Notes under the pieces: model-generated
Told to the model about the DNA's origin: nothing
The model's input: the letters and a program-made list of their open reading frames with translations, nothing else
Databases searched by the model: none
Source: Rhizobiales bacterium Ga0077545
GTDB taxonomy: Bacteria > Pseudomonadota > Alphaproteobacteria > Rhizobiales > Methylopilaceae
Direction of reading: 5' to 3'
Length of the DNA stretch: 64,000 bases
NCBI GenBank assembly: GCA_001464335.1
Contig: LNEV01000002.1
Location: forward strand, 1 to 64,000
Translations under genes and position numbers: made by a program
Shown: positions 1 to 7,174 of the stretch, piece by piece
Numbering within the stretch: the stretch's first letter is position 1
Layout: the number at the start of each line of letters is the position of its first letter

Positions 1-600
1 TCGATCTCCCCGATCGAGACCAAGAAGTTCGCCAAGAAGATCGAAGACCTCGGCGGCAAGTACATCGACGCTCCGGTTTCGGGCGGCGAAGTCGGTGCCA
101 AGGCGGCGTCCCTCACCATCATGTGCGGCGGCGACCAGGCCGTGTTCGACGAGGTGAAGCCGCTCTTCGAGAAGATGGGCAAGAACATCACGCTCGTCGG
201 CGGCAACGGCGACGGCCAGACCACGAAGGTCGCCAACCAGATCATCGTCGCGCTCAACATCCAGGCCGTGGCCGAAGCCCTTGTCTTCGCTTCCAAGGCC
301 GGCGCCGATCCGGCGAAGGTCCGCGAGGCGCTGATGGGCGGCTTTGCCAATTCGCGCATCCTCGAAGTGCACGGCGAGCGCATGGTCAAGCGCACCTTCA
401 ATCCGGGCTTTCGCATCGAGCTGCACCAGAAGGACCTCAATCTGGCCCTGAATGGTGCCCGCTCGCTCGGCGTGGCCCTGCCGAACACCGCGAACGCCGC
501 CCAGCTGATGAACGGCCTTGCGGCCAATGGCGGCGCCGCGCTCGACCATTCGGCGCTCATCAAGGCGATCGAGCTGCTGTCCGGTCACGAGATCGGCTGA
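1..600 (+). CDS. glxR: 2-hydroxy-3-oxopropionate (tartronate semialdehyde) reductase, 5'-truncated by window edge
   Basis: The open frame enters from the left edge and ends in TGA at 598-600, giving the last 199 residues. Family: beta-hydroxyacid dehydrogenases, which reduce tartronate semialdehyde to glycerate with NAD(P)H in glyoxylate or glycerate metabolism. Visible signatures are the substrate-binding stretch DAPVSGGEVGAK near the left edge and the catalytic-lysine helix GDGQTTKVANQI, whose Lys is the general acid. The C-terminal all-helical dimer domain (ELHQKDLNLAL, then ALIKAIE) is intact. The N-terminal Rossmann fold lies outside the window. Other members of the family (3-hydroxyisobutyrate dehydrogenase) are possible, but the SGGEVGAK form and overall wording fit the GarR/GlxR branch best. 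Confidence 0.88.
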   Translation, partial: SISPIETKKFAKKIEDLGGKYIDAPVSGGEVGAKAASLTIMCGGDQAVFDEVKPLFEKMGKNITLVGGNGDGQTTKVANQIIVALNIQAVAEALVFASKAGADPAKVREALMGGFANSRILEVHGERMVKRTFNPGFRIELHQKDLNLALNGARSLGVALPNTANAAQLMNGLAANGGAALDHSALIKAIELLSGHEIG

Positions 601-675
601 GGCGCAGTGTCCCTGACCTCACTTCGTTCGGCGCGATGGCGGTTTGCACCACCATCCCCGATATCGCAGAAACCG

Positions 676-718
676 TGACAACCGTGATTACTCTCTGACA
701 ACTCTGACAACCCTGATT
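676..718. repeat. Short direct repeats, TGACAAC x3 (two within TGACAACCNTGATT)
   Basis: TGACAAC occurs at 676-682, 696-702 and 705-711. The first and third copies continue as TGACAACCGTGATT and TGACAACCCTGATT. They lie between the reductase stop and the 3' end of the minus-strand HTH gene. Spacing (20 then 9 bases) is not regular enough for a proven iteron set. The rest of 601-855 shows no convincing gene. Confidence 0.5.
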
Positions 719-855
719 TCAAAGCTGTTCGACTGGCAGGATTCCGGGCTGCGGCGCCAGCGCAAGGAGGAGGGGGGCCGGAGGGACCCGAGGCCGGAGG
801 TGTCAGGCTTACCCGGCATCCCTCCGTCGGTCGTTCGCATTCGCTGGTCGAAGGG

Positions 856-1479
856 TCAGCAGCGCTGCGTTGAGTCATGCTCCGAGAGTTGTCCATGTCT
901 CAGGAATTGGATAAGCCGTTCGACCTCCTGGGTATCCATTTCCACAAGCAAAGCGTTCCCCGGATGGCCCAGCCGATTGAGAAACCCTGCGATCTCCTGC
1001 TCGGCCTTCTCCCGACCGAATTCCCTTACAGGAAACGTCGCTTGCCTCCTGGACCAAGGCTTTGTGCTCGCATTCGCGACAGGCTGTTTCGACTTATCTT
1101 TGGGTTCAATAGAAGGGTTAAGCTCAAGGCCCGTTGGGGGGATGACGGAACGAGGCTTGAGGGGGGTGCCTTCGTTGGCCTCCGTCGTGACGTCGTTCTT
1201 CAACAGCCAGCGATACAGATTCGGGCCTTGGGAGAATCCCCCTTGCTTGATGTCGAGATGGCCCAAGCGACGCAATGCGTGGAGCGCCTTGCGGACAATG
1301 TTGGCGCTATAGCCCAATGCTTTGGCGAGCGTCGGGACAGATGGCCAAGCCCAGCCGCTCTCCCGGTTCACGTATCCGGCCAACACGACCGCGACCGCCA
1401 TGGCCGCAGGGGGAAGATCACGATCCTTCGCGACTTGCTTGAGCCAGTTCAACTGGTTTTTCGTGAATTCCTTACTCAT
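856..1479 (-). CDS. Helix-turn-helix domain protein, accessory/plasmid-replication-like
   Basis: The product has 207 residues. Residues about 5-75 form a winged-helix-like domain of the type found in phage and plasmid regulators or replication initiators (GWAWPSVPTLAKALGYS followed by RKALHALRRLGHLDI). The wording 'X-W-PS-x-x-LA-x-x-x-G-x-S' is the usual signature of the HTH_36 type. The C-terminal half is charged and unrecognised. The gene begins with ATG at 1479, which overlaps the TAA stop of the preceding minus-strand gene by several bases, so the two are probably cotranslated. No integrase, recombinase or partition gene is visible nearby. Its role may be replication control of a lost element or simple transcriptional control; I infer a mobile-element remnant. 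Confidence 0.65.
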   Translation of the reverse strand: MSKEFTKNQLNWLKQVAKDRDLPPAAMAVAVVLAGYVNRESGWAWPSVPTLAKALGYSANIVRKALHALRRLGHLDIKQGGFSQGPNLYRWLLKNDVTTEANEGTPLKPRSVIPPTGLELNPSIEPKDKSKQPVANASTKPWSRRQATFPVREFGREKAEQEIAGFLNRLGHPGNALLVEMDTQEVERLIQFLRHGQLSEHDSTQRC

Positions 1480-1774
1480 GACCGGCCTCCAGCATCTGGC
1501 TGACCGCGTGAAGGCGCTGGACGAGCAGCTTGGTGGTGACGAGGTGCAGGGTTTCGCTGGGTCGATCTGCCGATGCCGAACTGAGCTGTCCCGCGATGAG
1601 ACGGATTTCGGCGGCGAGGGCGGCCGCCAGCTGAGCTGACGGATAGGCCTCGTGGCACCTGCATTTGGGATGTGCCGAAATGATCTCTTGGGACGCAGTG
1701 GGAAGTCCGCCTCCCAATGAAGAGGCTAAGCCGTTATGACCGTTGGCGATCGGCGCTTCCCTAGGGAGCGCCAT
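1472..1774 (-). CDS. Hypothetical 100-residue protein upstream of the HTH gene
   Basis: This frame gives a 100-residue product rich in Ala and Leu, probably mainly helical (QLAAALAAEIRLIAGQL, then TTKLLVQRLHAVSQMLEAG). It has no signal peptide or membrane segment and I do not recognise a family. Support for it being real is its position: its stop overlaps the start of the HTH gene on the same strand, the usual geometry of a two-gene unit. An AT-rich stretch (about 1775-1835) lies directly upstream and would suit a promoter. Codon choice is ordinary for the window. Confidence 0.45.
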   Translation of the reverse strand: MALPREAPIANGHNGLASSLGGGLPTASQEIISAHPKCRCHEAYPSAQLAAALAAEIRLIAGQLSSASADRPSETLHLVTTKLLVQRLHAVSQMLEAGHE

Positions 1775-2030
1775 ATATCTTTACCTAAAACGTTGTTTTA
1801 TTGATTTTTTCTCGCTCGTTTGAGTTTGGGAAACTTGTAGAGTGATGGATCACAGGCGCGCGGCTGACGGGTGTTGTTCGTACGGCGCTTTGCTTCGGCC
1901 AGACTCGCGTGCCCGAGCACAGCCATTCTTTGCTTGGAGCTTGCACCCACCATCCGCAAACCGTCTGTCGGCCGCCTTTCTCAGGCCGTCAGACTGACCT
2001 CGCAGAGGGAGCCCCCATTCGTGCGAGGGC

Positions 2031-2045
2031 TATAAGATTTTTATA
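2031..2045. promoter_or_regulatory. AT-rich inverted repeat, candidate KdpE site
   Basis: TATAA-GATTT-TTATA is a perfect 5-5-5 inverted repeat 91 bases ahead of the first small kdp ORF. KdpE of enteric bacteria binds an AT-rich site with TTTATA/TTTACA elements, so this is the best candidate in the leader. Assignment is by position and composition only. Confidence 0.35.
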
Positions 2046-2093
2046 CCCACCCCGCTTGGTCCCCCTCGCGACCCTATGAACATCAGACGATCT

Positions 2094-2127
2094 TCCCGGC
2101 CTTAAGCGCGGATTCCCCGCGCCGGGA
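2094..2127 (+). promoter_or_regulatory. Leader hairpin ahead of the kdp small ORF
   Basis: TCCCGGC (2094-2100) pairs with GCCGGGA (2121-2127), and GCGG (2108-2111) can pair with CCGC (2117-2120) inside it. The right arm carries GGGA, the only Shine-Dalgarno-like bases before the ATG at 2136, so the structure could mask that ribosome binding site. Confidence 0.4.
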
Positions 2128-2135
2128 CGATTTCC

Positions 2136-2219
2136 ATGCTCGATCTTCTGATGCTGGGGCTCGGTCTGCTGCTCTTCGGCGCCGCAATCCTCTATGTGCG
2201 CGCCGCGGAGGGCATCTGA
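2136..2219 (+). CDS. Small membrane peptide (27 aa) at the head of the kdp operon
   Basis: ATG at 2136 and TGA at 2217-2219 encode 27 residues, MLDLLMLGLGLLLFGAAILY followed by VRAAEGI. The peptide is one hydrophobic helix with a short charged tail, two bases ahead of kdpF. Short peptides of this kind are often found in front of kdpF in alphaproteobacteria and are usually unannotated. A role as a second KdpF-like accessory helix or as a leader peptide is inference. It is not a duplicate of KdpF, because the RPE motif is absent. Confidence 0.55.
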   Translation: MLDLLMLGLGLLLFGAAILYVRAAEGI

Positions 2220-2221
2220 TC

Positions 2222-2311
2222 ATGACCTTCGACTATGCGCTGGGCGCGGCCGTGACCGCGTTCGTTTTCATCTATCTCGTCTACGCGCTCGTGCGCCCCG
2301 AAAAGTTCTGA
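2222..2311 (+). CDS. kdpF: K+-transporting ATPase subunit KdpF
   Basis: This 29-residue single-helix peptide ends in LVRPEKF, the near-invariant KdpF tail (ALxRPExF). KdpF stabilises the KdpFABC potassium pump in the inner membrane and corresponds to the small single-span subunit of that complex. The gene sits between the 27-residue ORF and kdpA, with 10 bases before the kdpA start. The reading frame is too short for most gene callers, but the motif and position make the call secure. Confidence 0.92.
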   Translation: MTFDYALGAAVTAFVFIYLVYALVRPEKF

Positions 2312-2321
2312 GGGGCAAGCG

Positions 2322-4031
2322 ATGACCGTCAATGGCTGGATTCAAATCCTTATCTACTGCGCTCTCGTCCTGGCTCTGGTGAAGCCGCTCGGCGGTTTCA
2401 TGGCGCGCCTGTTCTCCGGCGAGCGCACCTTCCTGTCGCCGGTGCTCGCCCCAGTGGAGCGCGGCTTCTACAGGCTCGCCGCCGTCAGGCCCGAGGCCGA
2501 ACAGCATTGGACGACCTATGCCGTCGCCATGCTGATGTTCAATCTCGCCGGCTTCCTGATGCTTTACGGGCTGCAGCGCCTGCAGGGTGCCTTGCCACTT
2601 AATCCGCAGGACATGGCTGGCGTCGGTCCCGAGCTCGCGTTCAACACCGCGATCAGCTTCGTCACCAACACCAACTGGCAGAACTATGGCGGCGAGAGCA
2701 CGATGTCGTACCTCGTGCAGACGGCCGGGCTTGCCGTGCAGAACTTCCTGTCGGCGGCAACCGGCATCGTGCTGGCTGTGGGGCTGATCCGCGGCTTTGC
2801 CCGCCGCAGCATGCGCACGCTCGGAAATTTCTGGTCCGACATGACGCGCTGCGTTCTTTATGTCCTGCTGCCTTTGTCGTTCGTGATTGCGCTGGCGCTC
2901 GTCTGGCAGGGCACACCGCAGAACTTCGGTCCCTACGTAACCGCAACCACGGTCGAGGGTGCACAGCAGCTGATTGCACAAGGGCCCGCGGCCTCGCAGA
3001 TCGCTATCAAGATGCTCGGCACCAATGGCGGCGGCTTCTTCAACGTCAATTCAGCGCATCCGTACGAGAGTCCGACGGCCCTCACCAATCTCATCCAGAT
3101 GGTCGCCATCTTCGCGCTCGGCGCGGCGCTGACGAACACGTTCGGCCGCATGGTCGGCGACGAGCGGCAGGGATGGGCGATCCTCGGTGCGATGAGTGTC
3201 CTGTTCATCGCCGGCGTCGCGGTCTGTTACTGGGCCGAAGCGCAGGGAACGCCGCTGCTGGCCTCGCTCGGCATCGATCCCGCGCCGGGGAACATGGAAG
3301 GCAAGGAGGTTCGCTTCGGCATCGCTTTGTCGGCACTGTTCGCGGTGATCACCACCGCCGCCTCGTGTGGCGCGGTGATCGCGATGCACGACGCGTTCAC
3401 CCCGCTCGGCGGCATGATCCCGCTCATCAACATGCAGCTTGGGGAGGTCATTGTCGGCGGCGTCGGCGCAGGTCTCTACGGCATGCTGATGTTCGCCATC
3501 GTTGCGGTGTTCGTGGCGGGCCTCATGGTCGGCCGGACGCCGGAATATCTCGGCAAGAAGATCGAGGCGCGCGAGGTCAAGATGACCATGCTCGCCGTGC
3601 TCTGCCTGCCGCTCATGATGCTCGGCCTCACCGCGCTGTCGGTCGTGATCGAGCCCGGTCTCGCCGGCATCTTCAACAAGGGGCCGCACGGCTTCACCGA
3701 GGCGCTGTACGCATTTACCTCGGCGGCGGCGAACAATGGCTCGGCGTTCGGCGGTCTGTCCGGAAACACGCCCTATTACAACGTCGCACTTGGCATCGCG
3801 ATGTTCGTCGGGCGCTTTTTCGTCATCATCCCGATGCTGGCAATTGCGGGCTCGCTTGCGGCCAAGACCACGCTGCCGCCATCGCTCGGCACGTTCCCGA
3901 CCAATGGCGGCCTGTTCGTCGGTCTTCTCGTCGGCGTCGTCCTCATTGTTGGCGGCCTGACCTTCCTTCCTTCACTTGCGCTCGGACCGCTGGCGGAACA
4001 CTTCGCCATGCTGTCGGGCACGCTGTTCTGA
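2322..4031 (+). CDS. kdpA: Potassium-transporting ATPase subunit A (KdpA)
   Basis: KdpA (569 residues) is the K+-channel-like subunit of the KdpFABC pump. It is a superfamily-of-K+-transporters protein with about ten membrane helices and four selectivity-filter loops. These loops are visible in order: [13 protein letters not shown] near residue 115, [15 protein letters not shown] near 235, [11 protein letters not shown] near 380 and [10 protein letters not shown] near 475. Length is normal for the family. The start ATG at 2322 has the purine-rich GAGGGGCAAGC upstream. It is followed by kdpB after a 13-base gap. Expression is expected at low external potassium through KdpD/KdpE encoded downstream. 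Confidence 0.97.
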   Translation: MTVNGWIQILIYCALVLALVKPLGGFMARLFSGERTFLSPVLAPVERGFYRLAAVRPEAEQHWTTYAVAMLMFNLAGFLMLYGLQRLQGALPLNPQDMAGVGPELAFNTAISFVTNTNWQNYGGESTMSYLVQTAGLAVQNFLSAATGIVLAVGLIRGFARRSMRTLGNFWSDMTRCVLYVLLPLSFVIALALVWQGTPQNFGPYVTATTVEGAQQLIAQGPAASQIAIKMLGTNGGGFFNVNSAHPYESPTALTNLIQMVAIFALGAALTNTFGRMVGDERQGWAILGAMSVLFIAGVAVCYWAEAQGTPLLASLGIDPAPGNMEGKEVRFGIALSALFAVITTAASCGAVIAMHDAFTPLGGMIPLINMQLGEVIVGGVGAGLYGMLMFAIVAVFVAGLMVGRTPEYLGKKIEAREVKMTMLAVLCLPLMMLGLTALSVVIEPGLAGIFNKGPHGFTEALYAFTSAAANNGSAFGGLSGNTPYYNVALGIAMFVGRFFVIIPMLAIAGSLAAKTTLPPSLGTFPTNGGLFVGLLVGVVLIVGGLTFLPSLALGPLAEHFAMLSGTLF

Positions 4032-4044
4032 TCCGGTGACCGCT

Positions 4045-6093
4045 ATGAGCACCTCCACTTCATCAACCTTCAACGCCGCAATCCTCGGCCCGGCGCTGGG
4101 TGCTAGCTTCAGGAAGCTCAGTCCTGCACACATGATCCGCAATCCAGTCATGTTCGTCGTCGAGATCGTTGCTCTTCTGACGACGGTGCTTCTTGTCCGC
4201 AACATCGCGACAGGCGCAAACGGACATCTCGGCTTCGAGATCCAGATCGTTCTGTGGCTTTGGTTCACGCTGCTGTTCGCCAATTTCGCGGAGGCCGTTG
4301 CCGAAGGGCGCGGCAAGGCACAGGCGGCAAGTCTCAGGCGCTCGCGCAGCGAGGTCGTCGCCAAGCTCATCGTCGATGATGCCAAAGGCACCTGGGTTCC
4401 ACAGCCCGCGCTCGAACTCGAGCCCGGCCAGATCGTGCTCGTCGAGGCCAACGACATCATCCCCTCGGACGGCGAAGTGATCTGGGGCGTCGCCTCGGTC
4501 AACGAGGCTGCCATTACGGGCGAATCGGCACCCGTCATCCGCGAGAGCGGCGGCGACCGCTCGGCCGTCACTGGTGGCACGCAGGTGATCTCGGACCGGA
4601 TCAAGGTCCGGATCACGGCGGCTCAGGGCTCGACCTTCGTCGATCGCATGATCTCACTCGTCGAGGGCGCAGAGCGCCAGAAGACGCCGAACGAGATCGC
4701 GCTCAACATCTTGCTCGCCGGGATGACCCTGATCTTCGTGTTCGCCGTGGCCTCCATTCCGAGCTTTGCGAGCTATGCGGGCGGCGCAATCCCTGTGGCC
4801 GTGCTCGTTGCGCTTTTCGTCACGCTAATTCCGACGACGATCGGCGCGCTGTTGTCGGCCATCGGCATCGCCGGGATGGACCGGCTGGTGCGCTTCAACG
4901 TCCTTGCGATGTCCGGACGCGCGGTCGAGGCGGCGGGCGACGTTGACACGCTGCTGCTCGACAAGACCGGCACCATCACGCTCGGCAACCGCGTCGCGAC
5001 GGAATTCGTGCCGGCGTCTGGCATCACCGAGCGCGACCTCGCGGATGCCGTGCAGCTCGCGTCGCTGGCTGACGAGACGCCGGAAGGCCGCTCGATCGTC
5101 GTACTTGCCAAGGAAAAATATGGCATCCGCGGTCGCGACATGGCGGGCCTTCGCGCGGAGTTCATTGCATTCACCGCCCAGACGCGCATGTCCGGTATTG
5201 ACATCGATGGCCGGCACATCCGCAAGGGTGCACAGGATGCGGTGTTCGAACACGTGCGTGCGCTGGGGCTGTCGTCGATCCCCGCCGACCTCACCACTGC
5301 GGTCGAGAGAATTGCCAAGGCCGGTGGCACGCCACTCGTCGTCGCCGATGGCGCGAAGCTGCTCGGCGTCGTGCATCTGAAGGACATCGTGAAGGGCGGT
5401 ATACGGGAGCGTTTCGCGGATCTTCGCGCGATGGGCATCCGCACGGTAATGATCACCGGCGACAACTCCCTGACGGCCGCCGCCATTGCGGCCGAGGCGG
5501 GCGTCGACGATTTCCTTGCCCAGGCCACGCCCGAGATGAAGCTGAAGTTCATCCGCGACGAGCAGGCGAAGGGCAAACTTGTGGCCATGTGCGGCGACGG
5601 CACCAACGACGCACCGGCACTGGCGCAGGCGGATGTTGGCGTTGCGATGAATACCGGAACGGTTGCGGCGCGCGAGGCCGGTAACATGGTGGATCTCGAT
5701 TCGGATCCGACCAAGCTCATCGAGATCGTGCAGATCGGAAAGCAGCTCCTCATGACACGAGGCGCACTTACGACCTTCTCGATCGCCAACGACGTTGCGA
5801 AGTATTTTGCGATCATTCCGGCCATGTTTCTCGCCTTCTATCCGCAGCTTGGCGCGCTCAACATCATGGGGCTTGCCACGCCGGAAAGCGCGATCCTGTC
5901 GGCCATCATCTTCAACGCGCTCATCATCGTCGCTCTCATTCCGCTTGCCCTGAGAGGCGTTTCCTACAAAGCGGTCGGTGCTGCGGCACTGCTGCGGCGC
6001 AATCTGTTCATCTATGGGCTCGGTGGCGTGCTCGTCCCGTTTGTCGGCATCAAGCTGATCGACATGGCGGTCTCGGCCATCGGGCTTGCGTGA
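4045..6093 (+). CDS. kdpB: Potassium-transporting P-type ATPase subunit B (KdpB)
   Basis: KdpB is the catalytic P-type ATPase of the Kdp pump. The 682-residue product shows the actuator loop ITGESAPV, the phosphorylated Asp in [13 protein letters not shown] (about residue 306), the nucleotide-binding domain, the hinge [18 protein letters not shown] and the C-terminal membrane helices. All catalytic residues are present. The ATG at 4045 ([15 protein letters not shown]) is preferred to an in-frame upstream ATG at 3976, because the latter would overlap kdpA by more than 50 bases and adds a non-conserved, Arg-rich leader. Its stop lies next to the kdpC start. Confidence 0.97.
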   Translation: MSTSTSSTFNAAILGPALGASFRKLSPAHMIRNPVMFVVEIVALLTTVLLVRNIATGANGHLGFEIQIVLWLWFTLLFANFAEAVAEGRGKAQAASLRRSRSEVVAKLIVDDAKGTWVPQPALELEPGQIVLVEANDIIPSDGEVIWGVASVNEAAITGESAPVIRESGGDRSAVTGGTQVISDRIKVRITAAQGSTFVDRMISLVEGAERQKTPNEIALNILLAGMTLIFVFAVASIPSFASYAGGAIPVAVLVALFVTLIPTTIGALLSAIGIAGMDRLVRFNVLAMSGRAVEAAGDVDTLLLDKTGTITLGNRVATEFVPASGITERDLADAVQLASLADETPEGRSIVVLAKEKYGIRGRDMAGLRAEFIAFTAQTRMSGIDIDGRHIRKGAQDAVFEHVRALGLSSIPADLTTAVERIAKAGGTPLVVADGAKLLGVVHLKDIVKGGIRERFADLRAMGIRTVMITGDNSLTAAAIAAEAGVDDFLAQATPEMKLKFIRDEQAKGKLVAMCGDGTNDAPALAQADVGVAMNTGTVAAREAGNMVDLDSDPTKLIEIVQIGKQLLMTRGALTTFSIANDVAKYFAIIPAMFLAFYPQLGALNIMGLATPESAILSAIIFNALIIVALIPLALRGVSYKAVGAAALLRRNLFIYGLGGVLVPFVGIKLIDMAVSAIGLA

Positions 6094-6101
6094 GGCCCAT
6101 C

Positions 6102-6674
6102 ATGTTGAATCAACTTCGTCCTACCCTCGTCATGATCGTTCTGATGACGGTCGTTACAGGTTTGCTCTACCCGCTCGCGGTCACGGGGGTCGCTGGCTCT
6201 GTGTTCCCTCACCAGGCCAAAGGCAGCCTGATCGAAAGGAATGGCCGCATCATCGGCTCGGAACTGGTCGGTCAGTCTTTCGCCGGCGAGCAGTATTTCC
6301 ACTCGCGCGTGTCGGCGGCCGGAACGAACGGTTACGATGCTGCGGCCTCCGCAGGTGCAAATCTCGGACCGACCAGCCAGGCGCTCGCCGATCGTCTGAA
6401 GGCCGATATCGCGAAGGTGCGTGCCGACATTCCGGAAGGACCGATCCCGGCCGATCTGGTGACGACGTCGGGGTCCGGCCTCGATCCGCACATCTCGCCG
6501 CCCGCGGCGCAGGCCCAGATTGCGCGCATCGCCCGCGTTCGCGGTCTCGACGTCGCCCGCGTGCAGCAACTTGTCGAGGCGCACACAGAGCCGCGCCAGC
6601 TTGGCATTCTCGGAGAACCGGTCGTCAACGTGCTCAAGCTCAACCTCGCGCTCGACGTGGAGCCAACGTCGTGA
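6102..6674 (+). CDS. kdpC: Potassium-transporting ATPase subunit C (KdpC)
   Basis: KdpC (190 residues) is the single-span periplasmic subunit of the pump. The N-terminal helix ([20 protein letters not shown]) is followed by the conserved GSELVGQSF and [10 protein letters not shown] blocks and the terminal [10 protein letters not shown]. All are typical. A GTG at 6090 overlaps the kdpB stop and would add four residues; the ATG at 6102 gives the usual KdpC start MLNQLRP. Its TGA overlaps the GTG start of the next gene, so translation is probably coupled. Confidence 0.95.
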   Translation: MLNQLRPTLVMIVLMTVVTGLLYPLAVTGVAGSVFPHQAKGSLIERNGRIIGSELVGQSFAGEQYFHSRVSAAGTNGYDAAASAGANLGPTSQALADRLKADIAKVRADIPEGPIPADLVTTSGSGLDPHISPPAAQAQIARIARVRGLDVARVQQLVEAHTEPRQLGILGEPVVNVLKLNLALDVEPTS

Positions 6675-7174
6675 CCGAACCTTCCTTGGCCAACAGCTTC
6701 CGCCTGATCGATCTCGACCAGATTCTGTTCGGCATCGAGGCAGCAGGCACGCCGCATCTGATGTCTCTCTTCGGCGTGTGCCTCGCCCGCCGGACCGGCG
6801 TAAGACCCGATCGCCTGTTCGAAGCGCTCCTGTCCGGCGCTCACCACGACACCGGCGGGGCTCGACACGGGCTTGTCGTGGCGAGCGCGGTCATACCGGA
6901 CTTCGGCGGGTGCGCGTGGGTGGCGGCACGCATTGTTGCGCCCTTGGCGTGCGGAGCGATCGACGGGAGGCCTGTCGATCTTGCCTTCGCCGTGGTCGGA
7001 GGGCTGCACTCGCTTCCGGCGCGCAGCGCCGCCCGCAGTTTCGCACGCCTGCGGGAAGACCGGGAGGCTCTGGGGTATCTCCGCGCCGCACGGACGATCG
7101 ATCTTTTCCGCGCCGAACTGACCTGGGCACTGGAACGGGCCTATTATCGGGAACCTGCTAAGATGACGGGATGA
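6671..7174 (+). CDS. EIIA(Ntr)/fructose-type PTS EIIA-like protein lacking the active-site His, kdp-linked
   Basis: The 167-residue product starts at GTG 6671 (overlapping the kdpC stop) and ends in an ATGA overlap with kdpD, so it is embedded in the operon. Its layout follows PTS EIIA domains of the PtsN type: an N-terminal '[13 protein letters not shown]' strand-turn, the middle block [15 protein letters not shown], matching the 'AIDGxPVDLVFxL' region, and a C-terminal [18 protein letters not shown] helix matching 'LxxLxxLLRDPELxxxLRxA'. Where EIIA has GxAIPH, this protein reads GLVVAS, so Ser72 replaces the phosphorylated His. In E. coli, unphosphorylated EIIA(Ntr) binds and stimulates KdpD. 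I infer a dedicated, non-phosphorylatable modulator. Family assignment rests on alignment by eye. Confidence 0.72.
   Translation: MTEPSLANSFRLIDLDQILFGIEAAGTPHLMSLFGVCLARRTGVRPDRLFEALLSGAHHDTGGARHGLVVASAVIPDFGGCAWVAARIVAPLACGAIDGRPVDLAFAVVGGLHSLPARSAARSFARLREDREALGYLRAARTIDLFRAELTWALERAYYREPAKMTG

Larger units (their letters stand above)
1775..2135. other. Gene-free kdp upstream region
   Basis: No gene is supported here. It contains the AT-rich promoter-like zone of the minus-strand pair (1775-1835), then about 200 bases of ordinary sequence, then the inverted repeat at 2031-2045 and the leader hairpin at 2094-2127 described separately. It must hold the start of kdp transcription. Confidence 0.6.

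Noticed and set aside
676..718. CRISPR-like or iteron array
   Set aside because: Only three seven-base copies with irregular spacing and no spacers of constant length.
585..896. Minus-strand frame downstream of the HTH gene (103 codons)
   Set aside because: It overlaps the end of the better supported HTH gene, has no ribosome site and codes for low-complexity Ser/Pro/Arg sequence through the TGACAAC repeats.
4773..5825. Long minus-strand open frame inside kdpB (350 codons)
   Set aside because: It is antisense to a fully conserved P-type ATPase gene, is Ser/Arg/Pro-rich with no recognisable domain, and is the usual shadow of high-GC coding sequence. Similar shadows inside cheA and the RidA genes were rejected for the same reason.
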